The notes under the pieces: model-generated
Seen by the model: the letters and a program-made list of their open reading frames with translations, nothing else
Told to the model about the DNA's origin: nothing
Databases searched by the model: none
Assembly (NCBI GenBank): GCA_030737835.1
Contig: JAUJYN010000013.1
Location: 62,001-126,000 of the forward strand
DNA: 64,000 nucleotides
Direction of reading: 5' to 3'
Origin: Acorus gramineus
Taxonomy: Eukaryota; Streptophyta; Magnoliopsida; Acorales; Acoraceae
Part shown: piece by piece, positions 34,201 through 45,167 of the stretch
Layout of the letters: each line of letters starts with the position of its first letter
Numbering within the stretch: position 1 is the first letter of the stretch
Made by a program: the position numbers and the translations under genes

Positions 34201-34800
34201 GTAAAGGTGAGGGTATGATCTGGGTTATGGAAATTGTGGTTTAAGATGGACAAATGTTTATGTTGTTCCTGCCCCGTGGAGGCGGGATGAATAGCTGGAT
34301 TAGTATGTTATGGTCAATATTGTCTGTGATGCATGGGTTGTGCCGTTCACTGAGCGTGTGGCTCACCCCTCGCATATGTTTTCCCCAGTTGTCACTGAGC
34401 CTGAGCTGGAGCCGGAGCAGCAGTTGGAGCTTTTCGAGGGATTCCTTCAGTAGCGGAGCAGCGCTACGTCCGCGAGTGCCAGAGGCTATCAGCATCCCTT
34501 TTCTTGGCTGTATGTATTTTATTTCCGTGCTTGGCACGCGTCTGTATATATTCAGTTGTTGCTATGTATATTGGCTCTCACAGGACATATGATTGTGTAT
34601 CGAGTCTGTAATATGTTTTGGGTTACAGACTCAGTTTTTAGCTTCCGCTATATGGTGTATACATTATGTCAGCCCTGTTTGATCTGTGTTGTCATTTTTA
34701 TCTATGGTTTTAGAGTATATATATTTGACCTCATGTGTAGGCTTCTGATATGATATATACACCTGCCGCGCCCCGGGGACGGCCGCCCTGGGGCGTGACA
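31263..34800 (+). repeat. 5' LTR of Gypsy element II (3.54 kb)
   Basis: Begins TGTTATAATTGTGTCAC, ends GGGGCGTGACA. A TATA box is at about 31517. Intron-like borders are at 31842 and 33077 around a GC-rich core, with a stem-loop module at 34074-34148 and a degenerate second at about 34170-34230. Confidence 0.94.
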
Positions 34801-34919
34801 AAAGTTGGTATCAGAGCCTGGTCCTGTCAGAGCCAATAGTCTTCCTTTCGTAGAGATGAGTCCTAGGATTTCGATATGAGTATTCTGATCCTAGTGTCTG
34901 GTTTTCTTAGGGTGCTGAT

Positions 34920-36010
34920 ATGCCTCCTCGCAGAGGACAGCGCGGACGAGGTCCCTCTCGGTCTTTGGAGGTTTCCGGACCTACCAGAGATGAGGATGCT
35001 ACCGGAGAGCCCTTGACGCAGGAGCCTCCTGCTTGGGAGCGTGCTTTCGCTCGGTTGGCTGATTTGGTGGAGACACAGACGCGGATGTTGGCAGAGCAGG
35101 CTAGGGAGACTCAGGAGCTGAGGGCGACCCGCGAGGCAGTTCCGCAGGTCCCCTTGGTGGCAGATCCGCCTGTGGTACCCGATGTACCCCCAGTTCCGGT
35201 GGCGATTCCGACGGTAGGAGTTCAGGGTCCCCTGCAGAGGGAGGAGGAGCTAGAGGCGGCAGCGCGAGTGCGGCAGAGTGGCCTCAGCGCTTTTCTGAAG
35301 CTCCATCCTCCCGAGTTTCATGGGCAGTCGGCAGATCCCCTTGCACCAGAGCGTTGGTTGAGAGAGGTGGATACCATTTTCGCGGCCATGCTTTGCACTG
35401 ATCGCCAGCGAGTCCCCCTGGCCACCTTTATGTTGAAGGGTAACGCCGCCGACTGGTGGGCTACCCGAGTGGTGGACATCCCAGAGGGAGTGGATCAGCT
35501 TTCTTGGGCGAGTTTCCGGAGGTATTTCTTGGAGGAGTACTTCCCGTTCTCGGCGCGGCAGCTAGTGGAGCGGGAGTTCGAGCAGCTGACGCAGGGTTCC
35601 ATGTCAGTTGCTGATTACTCTACGCGCTTCACGAGCCTTTCCAGATTCGCTCCAGCGTTAGTGATGGACGAGGACACGAGGTGCCGTCGATTCGAGCCCG
35701 GTCTCATTAGCGCTATCCGGGTGCACGTCACCGCCCATGCATTCTCGAGGTTCTCCGACTTAGTGTCTCGAGCGAAGACCGTCGAGAGAGACCTCGGGAT
35801 CCAGGTGGGGGTTTCGATCCCTTCTGCAGATCAGGGTCCTTCCGGGAGTCGGGACCAGGGGCAGCGCAAGAAGAGGAGGCCCCGTTTCGATCAGTCAGCG
35901 GCTTCCTCTCCTCCAGCAGATGCGGTGCCAGGGTGGGATCCGGCACCCATTGCGGCAGTGCCCATCCAGTCCGTGCGGCCGGAGAAGCGGCGCTGTTTCC
36001 ATTGTCGAAT
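34920..36010 (+). pseudogene. Gypsy element II gag (fossil)
   Basis: Starts MPPRRGQRGRGPSRSLEV. Residues 60-80 or so form a helical segment and residues 120-290 the Retrotrans_gag domain ('FLKLHPPEFHGQSADPLAPE', 'YSTRFTSLSRFAPALV'). It ends at the beginning of a zinc knuckle (RRCFHC). This is the best preserved gag of the family on the plus strand. The pol that should follow is mostly missing. Confidence 0.88.
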
Positions 36011-36029
36011 TGGCGTAGGCCGTCGAACC

Positions 36030-36510
36030 CCGCAAGGATTCGGAGCTTCCCGAGTTGGAGGGTTATTGTAGGAAGCTTGACGAGGGACTCTCGAAGATAG
36101 CTGTTCCTCTTAACCGCCTTACTCAGAAGGATGTCCGGTTCGAGTGGTCCCCGTCTTGCGAGGAGAGCTTCCTGGGGTTTACTCGGAAGCTCACCTCAGC
36201 GCCAATTCTTACCTCTCTGTTTTGGAGTGGTGGGTTCGCAGTTGGATAAAGGTGCGTCCGCGATCCTCCTCACGTCATCCCGTTCGAGCCGCTCGTCTCC
36301 GAGCCGGACAGTCATTCGTGGAGCAGTCGATTGAGATCATGGACCGCCGCGTGAGGAGGCTCTGCACCAAGACCGTCCAGTTGGTCGAGGTGCGATGGCA
36401 GCACCGTTCCGGTGTCGAGGACACTTGGGAGCTCAAGGATGCCAGGTGTGACGCGTATCCGCATCTTTTCCCCTCCTAGATGTTTTTGCATATTTTGAGG
36501 ACAAAATTTC
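36030..36510 (+). pseudogene. Pol remnants of Gypsy element II
   Basis: Carries the same two surviving pieces as element I: the reverse transcriptase/RNase H junction and the chromodomain-like end, in nearly the same arrangement. The purine tract precedes the 3' LTR. Confidence 0.8.
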
Positions 36511-36525
36511 CTAAGGGGGGAAGAA

Positions 36526-39500
36526 TGTTATATATGTGTCACTTTTAACCTGCTGGTAACCGTTGGAGCGTTCTGGCAGTTTTTCGTTTTTTTTTTAGGT
36601 TTTCGATCGGTACCTCTAGTTTTTGGATTGTTAGCTATCGCCATGAGTTAGAGGACTCCGATTGGAAATCTAACTGCATATTTGGTGTCCTGGTGCCATT
36701 TTAAGCCTCTCACGAAAATTTCGTTGAATTCCGGTAATGTTCTTGAAATTTCTCAGTTTCGAGGCGTATCCGGGTTTTTAAGTGACTTGGTATAAATAGT
36801 GGGTGAGAAAATATCTTATGTCACTATTCATCATCCCTACCAAATCTCTCTCTCTCCTCCCTCTCTCTTTTTCTCCCATTTGAAGCCCTTAGAGCCCTCA
36901 AAGCTTAAAACCTAAAGCACAAGAAGAGTAGATCGGGTTCCGATCTACACCCCGGTGTCTTTAAATCCCGATTCCGGCGATCCTAGCCTCCCCATCCACC
37001 CTCTTTTCTCCTCTGATCGGGGCTGTTTCGGAGGCCGAGTGAGATCCGGGCGGTGGAAGTCCTTGGGGAAAGGTTTCGGCGCGCGGAGAGCGTCCGGACT
37101 TCCCTTCCTCCCTTGGTAAGCCCTATTTTCCCCTCTTTTCTTGTTTAGATGGATGTTAGGAGGTGGGAAATGAGGTTGGGTGGTGGTCAGAGGCGGTGGG
37201 TGGCCGTCGGAGGGCTGGGGTGGTGGTTGGAGGCCGTGGGTGGCCGGTGGTGGTGAGTGGGTGCTCGGGTAGGGGAGCTAGGCTGCTCGGGTAGGTGAGG
37301 TGGCTGTCCCGGGAGCGCTGGCAACAGGCGCAGCAGTGTGGGGCACCAGGTGTCGGGCGTGCGGGTGCGTGCGCGCAGGCGTGCGCTCGGGTGGTGCTGC
37401 AGGCGCTGGGCGTGCTGGTCGAGCGGCTGGTGCTGGGCGAGCAGGCGCGCGTGCTGGGCGTGCTTTGCGCAGGCGTGCGGGGCGTGCTGTGCGCAGGCGT
37501 GCTAGGCGCGCTGGGTGGAGCTAGCCGGGTAGGCAGGGAGCAGGCGCACCAGTTTGCTGGGCGCGCGGGTGCGCGCGCGGGCGTGCGCTCGGGGGGTGTG
37601 GGGGGAGGCATGTGGAAGGAAGTTCTGTGCTCGGGTGCCAGGCGGACAGTGCTCGGGTGGGTAGGCGAACAGGGCTCGTGCCACTCGGCGACGCGCGCAG
37701 GCAGGCAGCGCGGGCAGCGGCGCGCGCAGACTGGCATGCGCGCTGGGCGCGTGCTGCCAGGCGCGCTGGGTGCGTGCTGTGCGGGCGTGCGCGTGGGCGC
37801 TGGGTGAGGGTCCCGGGTGCTGGGCGCTGAGCACCAGGCGCTGGGCCGCGGGTACCGGGTGGTGGGAGTGATGGCCGTGGGCAGGCGTGCGCACGGTGCA
37901 GTGGGTGCGAGCGGGTGGCGCGCGCGTGGTGCGCACGGGTAGAGGTTGGTAGGTGCGCGCGGAGTGCGTGCGGATGGGGGCTGGAGTGCGCGCGGGGTGC
38001 GCGCGGGGCGAGACGCTGCGCGCGGGGCGTGCAGGGTGCTCGCGGGCCAGCGATGGCGTGCGGGGTGTGCGCGGGCGACTGCGCTGGGGCGCAGGGGGCA
38101 CGGTGCACCCGGGAGGCTCGGCGGCGTGTCCAGGCGGCGGGCAGGGGCCCGGCGGGGCGCGGGGTGCGTGGGCTGGGGCGCGGCGGTGTACCCGGGCGGT
38201 CGAGTGGCCGTGCGGGTGGTTGCCGGCCGTGCGGGTGGTTTCCGAGATGCTCGGGCTAGCGTGCGTGCGGGTCGTATGCACGTTTGCCCGAGTGTTAGGA
38301 GTTTAGTTGTGGGTTTATGTATGTTCTTGTAGTATTTGTGGATTTTAACTCACCATATTGAATGTCTGTCTTGCAGATCTAGACGGACGGTCGCGCGACG
38401 ACCCAGATACCAGTGAGTGGGACAATCCAACCCAGTAGAGAGGCGTTATACGCACTTGGGCGTATACCGACCTCTCCTGGGGCGTCATGGATTATATTAA
38501 CCAGTAGTAATATGTAATCCATGCTTGCATGATTTAAACGTAGAATGCATGCTACCCTAGACTTGTATGTTAGGGACTTGCACCCTTAGGATATGTGTAT
38601 GAGCCATGCACCATGTCCCCTGTGTTTCATGCTAGGAAACCTCGGCCTATGCATGCGTCCTACTAGTTTATTTACTAAATTAAATGCTAGTGTATGTTAA
38701 ATCGCATGCCTTAGATAATATTATAGGGAGGAGCCTTGCGAGGTCAACATTGAGACCCGGGTTAGGGTACTCCGTGTTCCTTGTTTGGTTGTCGGGATGT
38801 CCTGTATCGGGACCTCATGCTGCCCTCCCAAGGTTCTCGTCCCAATAATATTACATCTCTAGTTGATAATTAAGGATTTACCCATGGTATGATTATTAGC
38901 ATATTAGTGAATATTATAGGGGAGGGGCCTTGCGAGGACAGCGGTGAGACCCGGGTTAGGGTACTCCGTGTTCCTTGTTTGGTTGTCGGGGTATCCTATA
39001 TCGGGAAATCACGCCGCCCTCCCGGGTTTCTTTCCCCCAATGATATTCCACCCTTGCTTTTATTGTACATGTTTCCCCGCATCTTGGTTATGCGCCCTGG
39101 AGGAACTCTGAAGAGTTCATGACATTTGAGTTGTAGAGATGTGTTGTCGGCGGATCCGAGTGGATCATATGCGTATGGATAGGCTGTTCTGTTCCCTGCG
39201 TTGGATCCGGTAGAGACTACCCCAGCGTTAGAAAGGCCGTCCTTCGGAGGACCCACATCAGTAGGCACCTCCTGATTTGGTTTCGGACTGTGCTGAAGTT
39301 GTGGGTGGAGACCAAGCGGCCTACGGAGTGGAGGAGAGACTATCGGTGGACTAAGGGTGACCAACAGCCTAGTCAGTCCGAAAATCCTAAGTCACCTTTG
39401 GAAAGGTGAGGGTGAGGGTGTAGTGGGTTGGCGATGAGCGACCCGCTGGTTTTGTTTATGGTTGATTGTTAGTCCCAACATCCTGAGTCCCCTGTTGAGG

Positions 39501-40102
39501 GGTAAAGGTGAGGGTATGATCTGGGTTATGGAAATTGTGGTTTAAGATGGACAAATGTTTATGTTGTTCCTGCCCCGTGGAGGCGGGACGAATAGCTGGA
39601 TTAGTATGTTGTGGTCAATATTGTCTGTGATGCATGGGTTGTGCCGTTCACTGAGCGTGTGGCTCACCCCTCGCATATGTTTTCCCCAGTTGTCACTGAG
39701 CCTGAGCTGGAGCCGGAGCAGCAGTTGGAGCTTTCCGAGAGATTCCTTCAGTAGCGGAGCAGCGCTACGCCCGCGAGTGCCAGAGGCGATCAGCATCCCT
39801 TTTCTTGACTTTATGTATTTTATTTCCGTGCTTGGCACGCGTCTGTATATATTCAGTTGTTGCTATGTATATTGGCTCTCACAGGACATATGATTGTGTA
39901 TCGAGTCTGTAATATGTTTTGGGTTACAGACTCAGTTTTTAGCTTCCGCTATATTGTGTATATATTATGTCAGCCCTGTTTGATCTGTGTTGTCATTTTT
40001 ATCTGTGGTTTTAGAGTATATATATATTGACCTCATGTGTAGGCTTCTGATATGATATATACACCTGCCGCGTCCCGGGGACGACCGCCCTGGGGCGTGA
40101 CA
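36526..40102 (+). repeat. 3' LTR of Gypsy element II (3.58 kb)
   Basis: Direct repeat of 31263-34800 with a TATA box (TATAAATA) at 36791-36798, intron-like borders at 37116 and 38376, and modules at about 39375-39455 and 39470-39520. Ends GGGGCGTGACA, followed by the target repeat. Confidence 0.94.
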
Positions 40103-41678
40103 CCATGGATGTATATTAACCAGCAGTAATATGTAATCCATGCTTGTATGATTCAAATGTAGAATGCATGTTACCCTAGACTTTGCATGTTAGGGACTTG
40201 CACCCTTAGGATATGTGTATGAGCCATGCATCATGTTCCCTGTTTTTCATGCTAGGAAGCCTCGGCCTATGCATGCGTCCTACTAGTTTATTTATTAAAT
40301 TAAATGCTAGTGTATGTTAAATCGCATGCCTTCATAATATTATAGGGAGGAGCCTTGCGAGGTAAACATTAAGACCCGTGTTAGGGTACTCCGTGTTCCT
40401 TGTTTGGTTGTCAGGATGTCCTGTATCGGGACCTCATGCTGCCCTCCCAAGGTTTCTAGTCCCAGTAATATTATAAGTAATGTTGTATGATTGGTATGAT
40501 TATTAGCATATTAGTGAATATTATAGGGGAGGGGCCTTGCGAGGACAGCGGTGAGACCCGGGTTAGGGTACTCCGTGTTCCTTGTTTGGTTGTCGGGGTA
40601 TCCTATAACGGGAACTCACGCCGCCCTCCCGAGTTCTTTCCCCCAATGATATTACAACCTTGCTTTTATTGTACATGTTTCCCCGCATCTTGGTTATGCA
40701 CCCTGGAGGAACTCTGAAGAGTTCATGACATTTGAGTTGTAGAGATGTGTTGTCGGCGGATCCGAGTGGATCATATGCGTATGGATAGGCTGTTCTGTCC
40801 CCCTCGTTGGATCCGGTAGAGACTGCCCCAGCGTTAGAAAGGTCGTCCCTTCCAAGGGTTCCCATCAGTAGGCGCCTCCTGATTTGGTTTCAGACTGGGC
40901 CGAAGTTGTGGGTGAAAACCAAGCGGCCGACGGAGTGGAGGAGAGACTATCGGTGGACCAAGGGTGACCAACAGCCTAGTCAGTCCCAAAATCCTATGTC
41001 ACCCGTGGTAGGGTGAGGGTGAGGGTGTAGTGCGTTGGCGATGAGCGACCTACTGGATTTGTGAATGGATGATTATCAGTCCCAATAGCCTATATCACCC
41101 ATTGATGGGTGAGGGTGAGGGTGTGGTGGTTCGGCGAAGTACGAACCACTGGTTTATGTTATTACGTCTTAGAGGCTGGATATATAATGGAATTGTGGTA
41201 AATATTGTCTGTGATGCATGGGTTGTGCTGTTCACTGAGCGTGTGGCTCACCCCTCGCATATGTTTTTCCCCAGTGGTCACTGAGCCTGAGCTAGAGCCG
41301 GAGCAGCAGTTGGAGCTTTCCGAGGGATTTCTTCAGTAGCGGAGCAGCGCCACGTTCCGCGAGTGCCAGAGGTTATCAGCATCCCTTCTTGACTGTATGT
41401 ATTTGATTTTCGTGCTTGGCACGTGTTTGTATATGTTTAGTTGTATTTGTGTATATTGGTTCTCACAGGACAGATGATTGAGTATCGAGTCTGTAGAATG
41501 TTTATTTACAGATTCAGTCTTTTGCTTCCGCGTTTGGTGTATATATCATGTCAGCCCCTTTGTTGCATGTGTGTCATTCATGTTGTTTGTGTATGATATA
41601 TTATTGACCTCCTGTGTAGAATCTGATATTTTATATACACTTGCCGCGTCCCGGGGACGGCCACCCTGGGGCGTGACA
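40103..41678 (+). repeat. 3' LTR of Gypsy element I, second piece
   Basis: Resumes exactly where 31262 left off, after the duplicated CCATG, and matches 25376-26944 of the 5' LTR. Two stem-loop modules lie at 40980-41057 and 41078-41156. Ends GGGGCGTGACA. Confidence 0.92.
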
Positions 41679-44409
41679 ACGCGCGCGTGCGCGCGGGCGT
41701 TCACGCGTGCGTGCGCTCGGGCGGTGCTGGGGGCCAGCAGGGCTGGGCGTGCGGGCGCTCGGCTGGCGCTGGGGGCCAGCAGGGCTGGGCGTGCGCGCTG
41801 GGCAGGCTGGTAGGGCTAGCTCGGGTAGGCTGGGAGCAAGTGCACTAGTTTGCCGGGCGCGCGAGCGCGTGCGCGCGGGTGCGCGCGCGGGCGTGCGCTC
41901 GGGGGGTGCAGGGAGATGCGTGCGGGTAGGCTAGCTGGGCTGTGCGCGCTGGCAGGCCGGGCGACCAGGCAGGGCGCGCAGGCGAGCAGGGCAGGGGCGC
42001 TCGGGCATCAGGCGGGCAGTGCCCCGGGCGTGCAGGTGAGCGGTGCTCGGGCCACTCGGCGACGCGCGCAGGCAGGCAACGCGGGCAGCAGCGTGGCCAG
42101 GCTGGCAGGCGCGCTGGAAGCGTGCTGCGCGGGTGTGCGCGTGGACGCTGGGTGAGGGTCCCGGGTGCTGGGCACAGAGCGCTGGGCGCTGGGTCGCGGG
42201 TACCGGGTGCTGGCCGAGGGTGCTGGGCGCTGGGCGCTGGGCACCGCTGTGGGGCGTGCGCGCGGGGCGCTGGGCAGAGGCAGGCGTGCGCGCGGTGTGG
42301 GAGCTGGTGGTGCGCGCGGAGTGCGCGCGGGGCGGAGCTGGCGGTGCGCGCGGGGTGCGCGCGGAGCGAGGTGGTGCGCGCGGGGTGCGCGCGGGGCGTG
42401 CGGGGAGCTCGCGGGCCAGCGCGAGGCGTGTGGGGTGTGCGCGGGCGGCTGCGCTGGGGCGCAGGGGGCGCGCGGTGCACCCGGGAGGTCCGGCGGTGCG
42501 CGGGGTGAGTGAGCTGAGGCGCGGCGGTGCACCCGGGCGGTCGACTGGCCGTGCGGGTGTTTGCCGGCCGTGCGGGTGGTAGCCGGAGTGCTCGGGCTAG
42601 CATGCGTACGTGCCGTATGTACGTTTGCCCGAGTATGGGGTATTTTTAGAGTATGTTTAATGTATTTTTGGGTATTTTGGGGTATTTGTGGATTTTACTC
42701 ACCGTATAAATGCCTGTCTTGCAGATCTTGGCGAGCGGTCGCGCGACGACCCGGATTTCGGTGAGTGGGACAATCCAACCCAGTAGAGAGGCGTCATACG
42801 CATTTGGGCGTATACCGACCTCTCCTGGGGCACCATGGATGAATATTAACCAGCAGTAATACGTAATCCATGCTTGCATGATGTTAATTGTAGAATACAT
42901 GCTACCCTAGACTTTGCATGTTAGGGACTTGCACCCTTAGGATATGTGTATGAGCCATGCACCATGTCCCCTGTTTTCAGGTTAGGAAACCTCGGCCTAT
43001 GCATGCGTCCTACTAGTTTATTTATTAAATTAAATGCTAGTGTATGTTAAATCGCATGCCTTAGATAATATTATAGGGAGGAGCCTTGCGAGGTCAACAT
43101 TGAGACCCGTGTTAGGGTACTCCGTGTTCCTTGTTTGGTTGTCGGGATGTCCTGTATCGGGACCTCATGCTGCCCTCCCAAGGTTTCTAGTCCCAATAAT
43201 ATTATAAATAATGTTGTATGATTGGTATGTTTATTAGCATGTTAGTGAATATTATAGGGGAGGGGCCTTGCGAGGACAGCGGTGAGACCCGGGTTAGGGT
43301 ACTCCGTGTTCCTTGTTTGGTTGTCGGGGTATCCTATAACGGGAACTCACGCCGCCCTCCTGAGTTCTTTCCCCCAATGATATTACAACCTTGCTTTTAT
43401 TGTACTTATTTCTCCGCATCGTGGTTATGCGCCCTGGAGGAACTCTGAAGAGTTCATGACATTAGAGTTGTAGAGATGTGTTGTCGGCGGATCCGAGTGG
43501 ATCATATGCGTATGGATAGGCTGTTCTGTCCCCTTCGTTGGATCCGGTAGAGACTGCCCCAGCGTTAGAAAGGTCGTCCCTTCCAAGGGTTCCCATCAGT
43601 AGGCGCCTCCTGATTTGGTTTCGGACTGGGCCGAAGTTGTGGGTGAAAACCAACCGGCCTACGGAGTGGAGGAGAGACTATCGGTGGACCAAGGGTGACC
43701 AACCGCCTAGTCAGTCCCAAAATCCTATGTCACCCATTGATGGGTGAGGGTGCGGGTGTAGTGGGTTGGCGATGAGCGACCTACTGGATTTGAGAATGGA
43801 TGATTATCAGTCCCAATAGCCTATGTCACCCAGTGATGGGTGAGGGTGAGGGGGTGGTGGTTCGGCGGAGTACGAACCACTGGATTATGTTGTTATGTCT
43901 TAGAGGCTGGATAAATAATGGAATTGTGGTAAATATTGTCTGTGATGCATGGGTTGTGCTGTTCACTGAGCGTGTGGCTCACCCCTCGCATATGTTTTTC
44001 CCCAGTGGTCACTGAGCCTGAGCTAGAGCCGGAGCAGCAGTTGGAGCTTTCCGAGGGATTCCTTCAGTAGCGGAGCAGCGCCACGTTCCGCGAGTGCCAG
44101 AGGTTATCAGCATCCCTTCTTGACTGTATGTATTTGATTTTCGTGCTTGGCACGTGTTTGTATATGTTCAGTTGTATTTGTGTATATTGGCTCTCACAGG
44201 ACAGATGATTGAGTATCGAGTCTGTAGAATGTTTATTTACAGATTCAGTCTTTTGCTTCCGCATTTGGTGTATATATCATGTCAGCCCCTTTGTTGCATG
44301 TGTGTCATTCTAGTTGTTTGTGTATGATATATTATTGACCTCCTGTGTAGATTCTGATATTATATATACACTTGCCGCGCCCCAGGGACGGCCGCCCTGG
44401 GGCGTAACA
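41679..44409 (+). repeat. Second piece of the split solo LTR
   Basis: Continues the GC-rich core cut at 23890, then the acceptor-like CTTGCAG (42724), the 'gagccttgcgagg' blocks and two modules (43707-43885), and ends GGGGCGTAACA. AATAT follows. Confidence 0.92.
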
Positions 44410-44925
44410 AATATAAGCATGAATTTTATTTTTCATGGGCAATGCCTTAGTAGCATTGAGGGGATCATAAATTCCCCTCAAGCACAGGACATTCAAGGTG
44501 TTGGGGAAGCTAATGAGATTATAGAGAGCATAAGGATTCAAATGCAAAATCTCATGCGCGAGGTGCGTTCACGAGATATACTAGAGGAATAAGTTCCCCG
44601 GAGTGATAAAGAACAAGATGATGATGTTGAAGGGAACGATGGCGACGATGGAGGAGACGACGGAGACGATGGCGGGGACGATGGAGGGAGCAATGACGAT
44701 GATGGAGGGGGCGACGACGAAGGACGGGGCAGCGGCGACGACGACGACGACGATGATGACGGAGGTGACAATGCAGAGCTTCCACCTCCCCCACCTCCTC
44801 CATCACCATCTAGGCGTGGACGTGGCCGTCCTAGAAAGAACAATGTACCACAACCTCCTCCTACCACTGGGCCTTCAAAGTCAAAGAGGAAAATTTTTCG
44901 AAGGTTTAATCTTTGGCCATTTTGA
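44410..44925 (+). pseudogene. MULE mobile-domain gene, last exon (acidic tail with AT-hook)
   Basis: MULE sequence resumes after the target repeat. An acceptor-like GCCTTAG or TTAGTAG (44450 or 44453) opens a frame reading 'SSIEGIINSPQAQDIQGVGE' and 'LMREVRSRDILEE'. An in-frame TAA follows at 44590-44592. The same frame then runs on through a long Asp/Gly-rich stretch, a proline run and an AT-hook (RRGRGRPRK), to a stop at 44923-44925. The AT-hook would grip the minor groove of AT-rich DNA and suggests a nuclear protein. The length and order fit the C-terminus of a PMD or MULE protein. The single stop is the only break seen in this exon. Confidence 0.75.
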
Positions 44926-45167
44926 GTTTTGTAAACATGGGATGGTGTGGAATGATATGTATGTTATAAACTTGAGTTTTAAACTTGGTAAACTGTTGAA
45001 ATTAGTAAATGTGAAATGACATGTATGTTATTTTGATTTTCTGTCTTTCATTTGGATTGGATTATCATTTTTCATGACATCTATGTTAGTTATCAAAGAA
45101 AGGTTTGAAGCTTACACATTATATGTTTATGAATGGCTGTATAATTTTTGTTGTCTGTCAGTAGCAT
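44926..45167 (+). other. MULE 3' untranslated stretch
   Basis: AT-rich sequence between the stop codon and the right subterminal array. No other feature is seen. Confidence 0.5.

Larger units (their letters stand above)
31263..40102 (+). mobile_element. Gypsy element II (Tekay/Del-like, shortened interior)
   Basis: 5' LTR 31263-34800, interior 34801-36525, 3' LTR 36526-40102. Perfect target repeats CCATG (31258-31262 and 40103-40107) show that it landed in the 3' LTR of element I. Removing it restores the sequence 'ggggcaccatggatg' found in sister LTRs. It has a primer site, a gag that looks whole in its main domain, almost no pol, the chromodomain-like tail and a purine tract. The LTRs differ by about 3 to 5 percent in two short stretches compared by eye. 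It is the innermost and so the youngest insertion in the nest. Confidence 0.95.
23891..41678 (+). mobile_element. Gypsy element I (Tekay/Del-like, shortened interior), split by element II
   Basis: 5' LTR 23891-26944, interior 26945-29750, 3' LTR in two pieces (29751-31262 and 40103-41678). The LTRs are both close to 3.05-3.08 kb. Target repeats are imperfect (GCGCG before, ACGCG after) within a GC-rich tract. The primer site (TTGGTATCAGAGCCTGG) and the purine tract before the 3' LTR are both present. The interior holds gag and only short remains of pol, so the element depended on helpers. LTR pairs differ by about 1 percent in one sampled 3' stretch and by up to about 9 percent in a sampled 5' stretch. 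Confidence 0.92.
23061..44409 (+). mobile_element. Solo LTR, Gypsy, type B, split by elements I and II
   Basis: The LTR lies in two pieces, 23061-23890 and 41679-44409, which together make 3.56 kb. Its outer ends TGTTATATATGTG and GGGGCGTAACA are flanked by perfect AATAT repeats (23056-23060 and 44410-44414). It has no interior of its own, so it was already a solo LTR when element I landed in its GC-rich core. A TATA box lies at about 23324 and stem-loop modules at about 43707-43790 and 43810-43885. It sits in the last intron of the MULE's mobile-domain gene. Confidence 0.92.

Noticed and set aside
44603-45019. A 138-codon frame starting MIKNKMMMLKGTM
   Set aside because: It is an out-of-frame reading of the Asp/Gly-rich and AT-hook part of the MULE protein. 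The frame with the AT-hook is the biologically sensible one.
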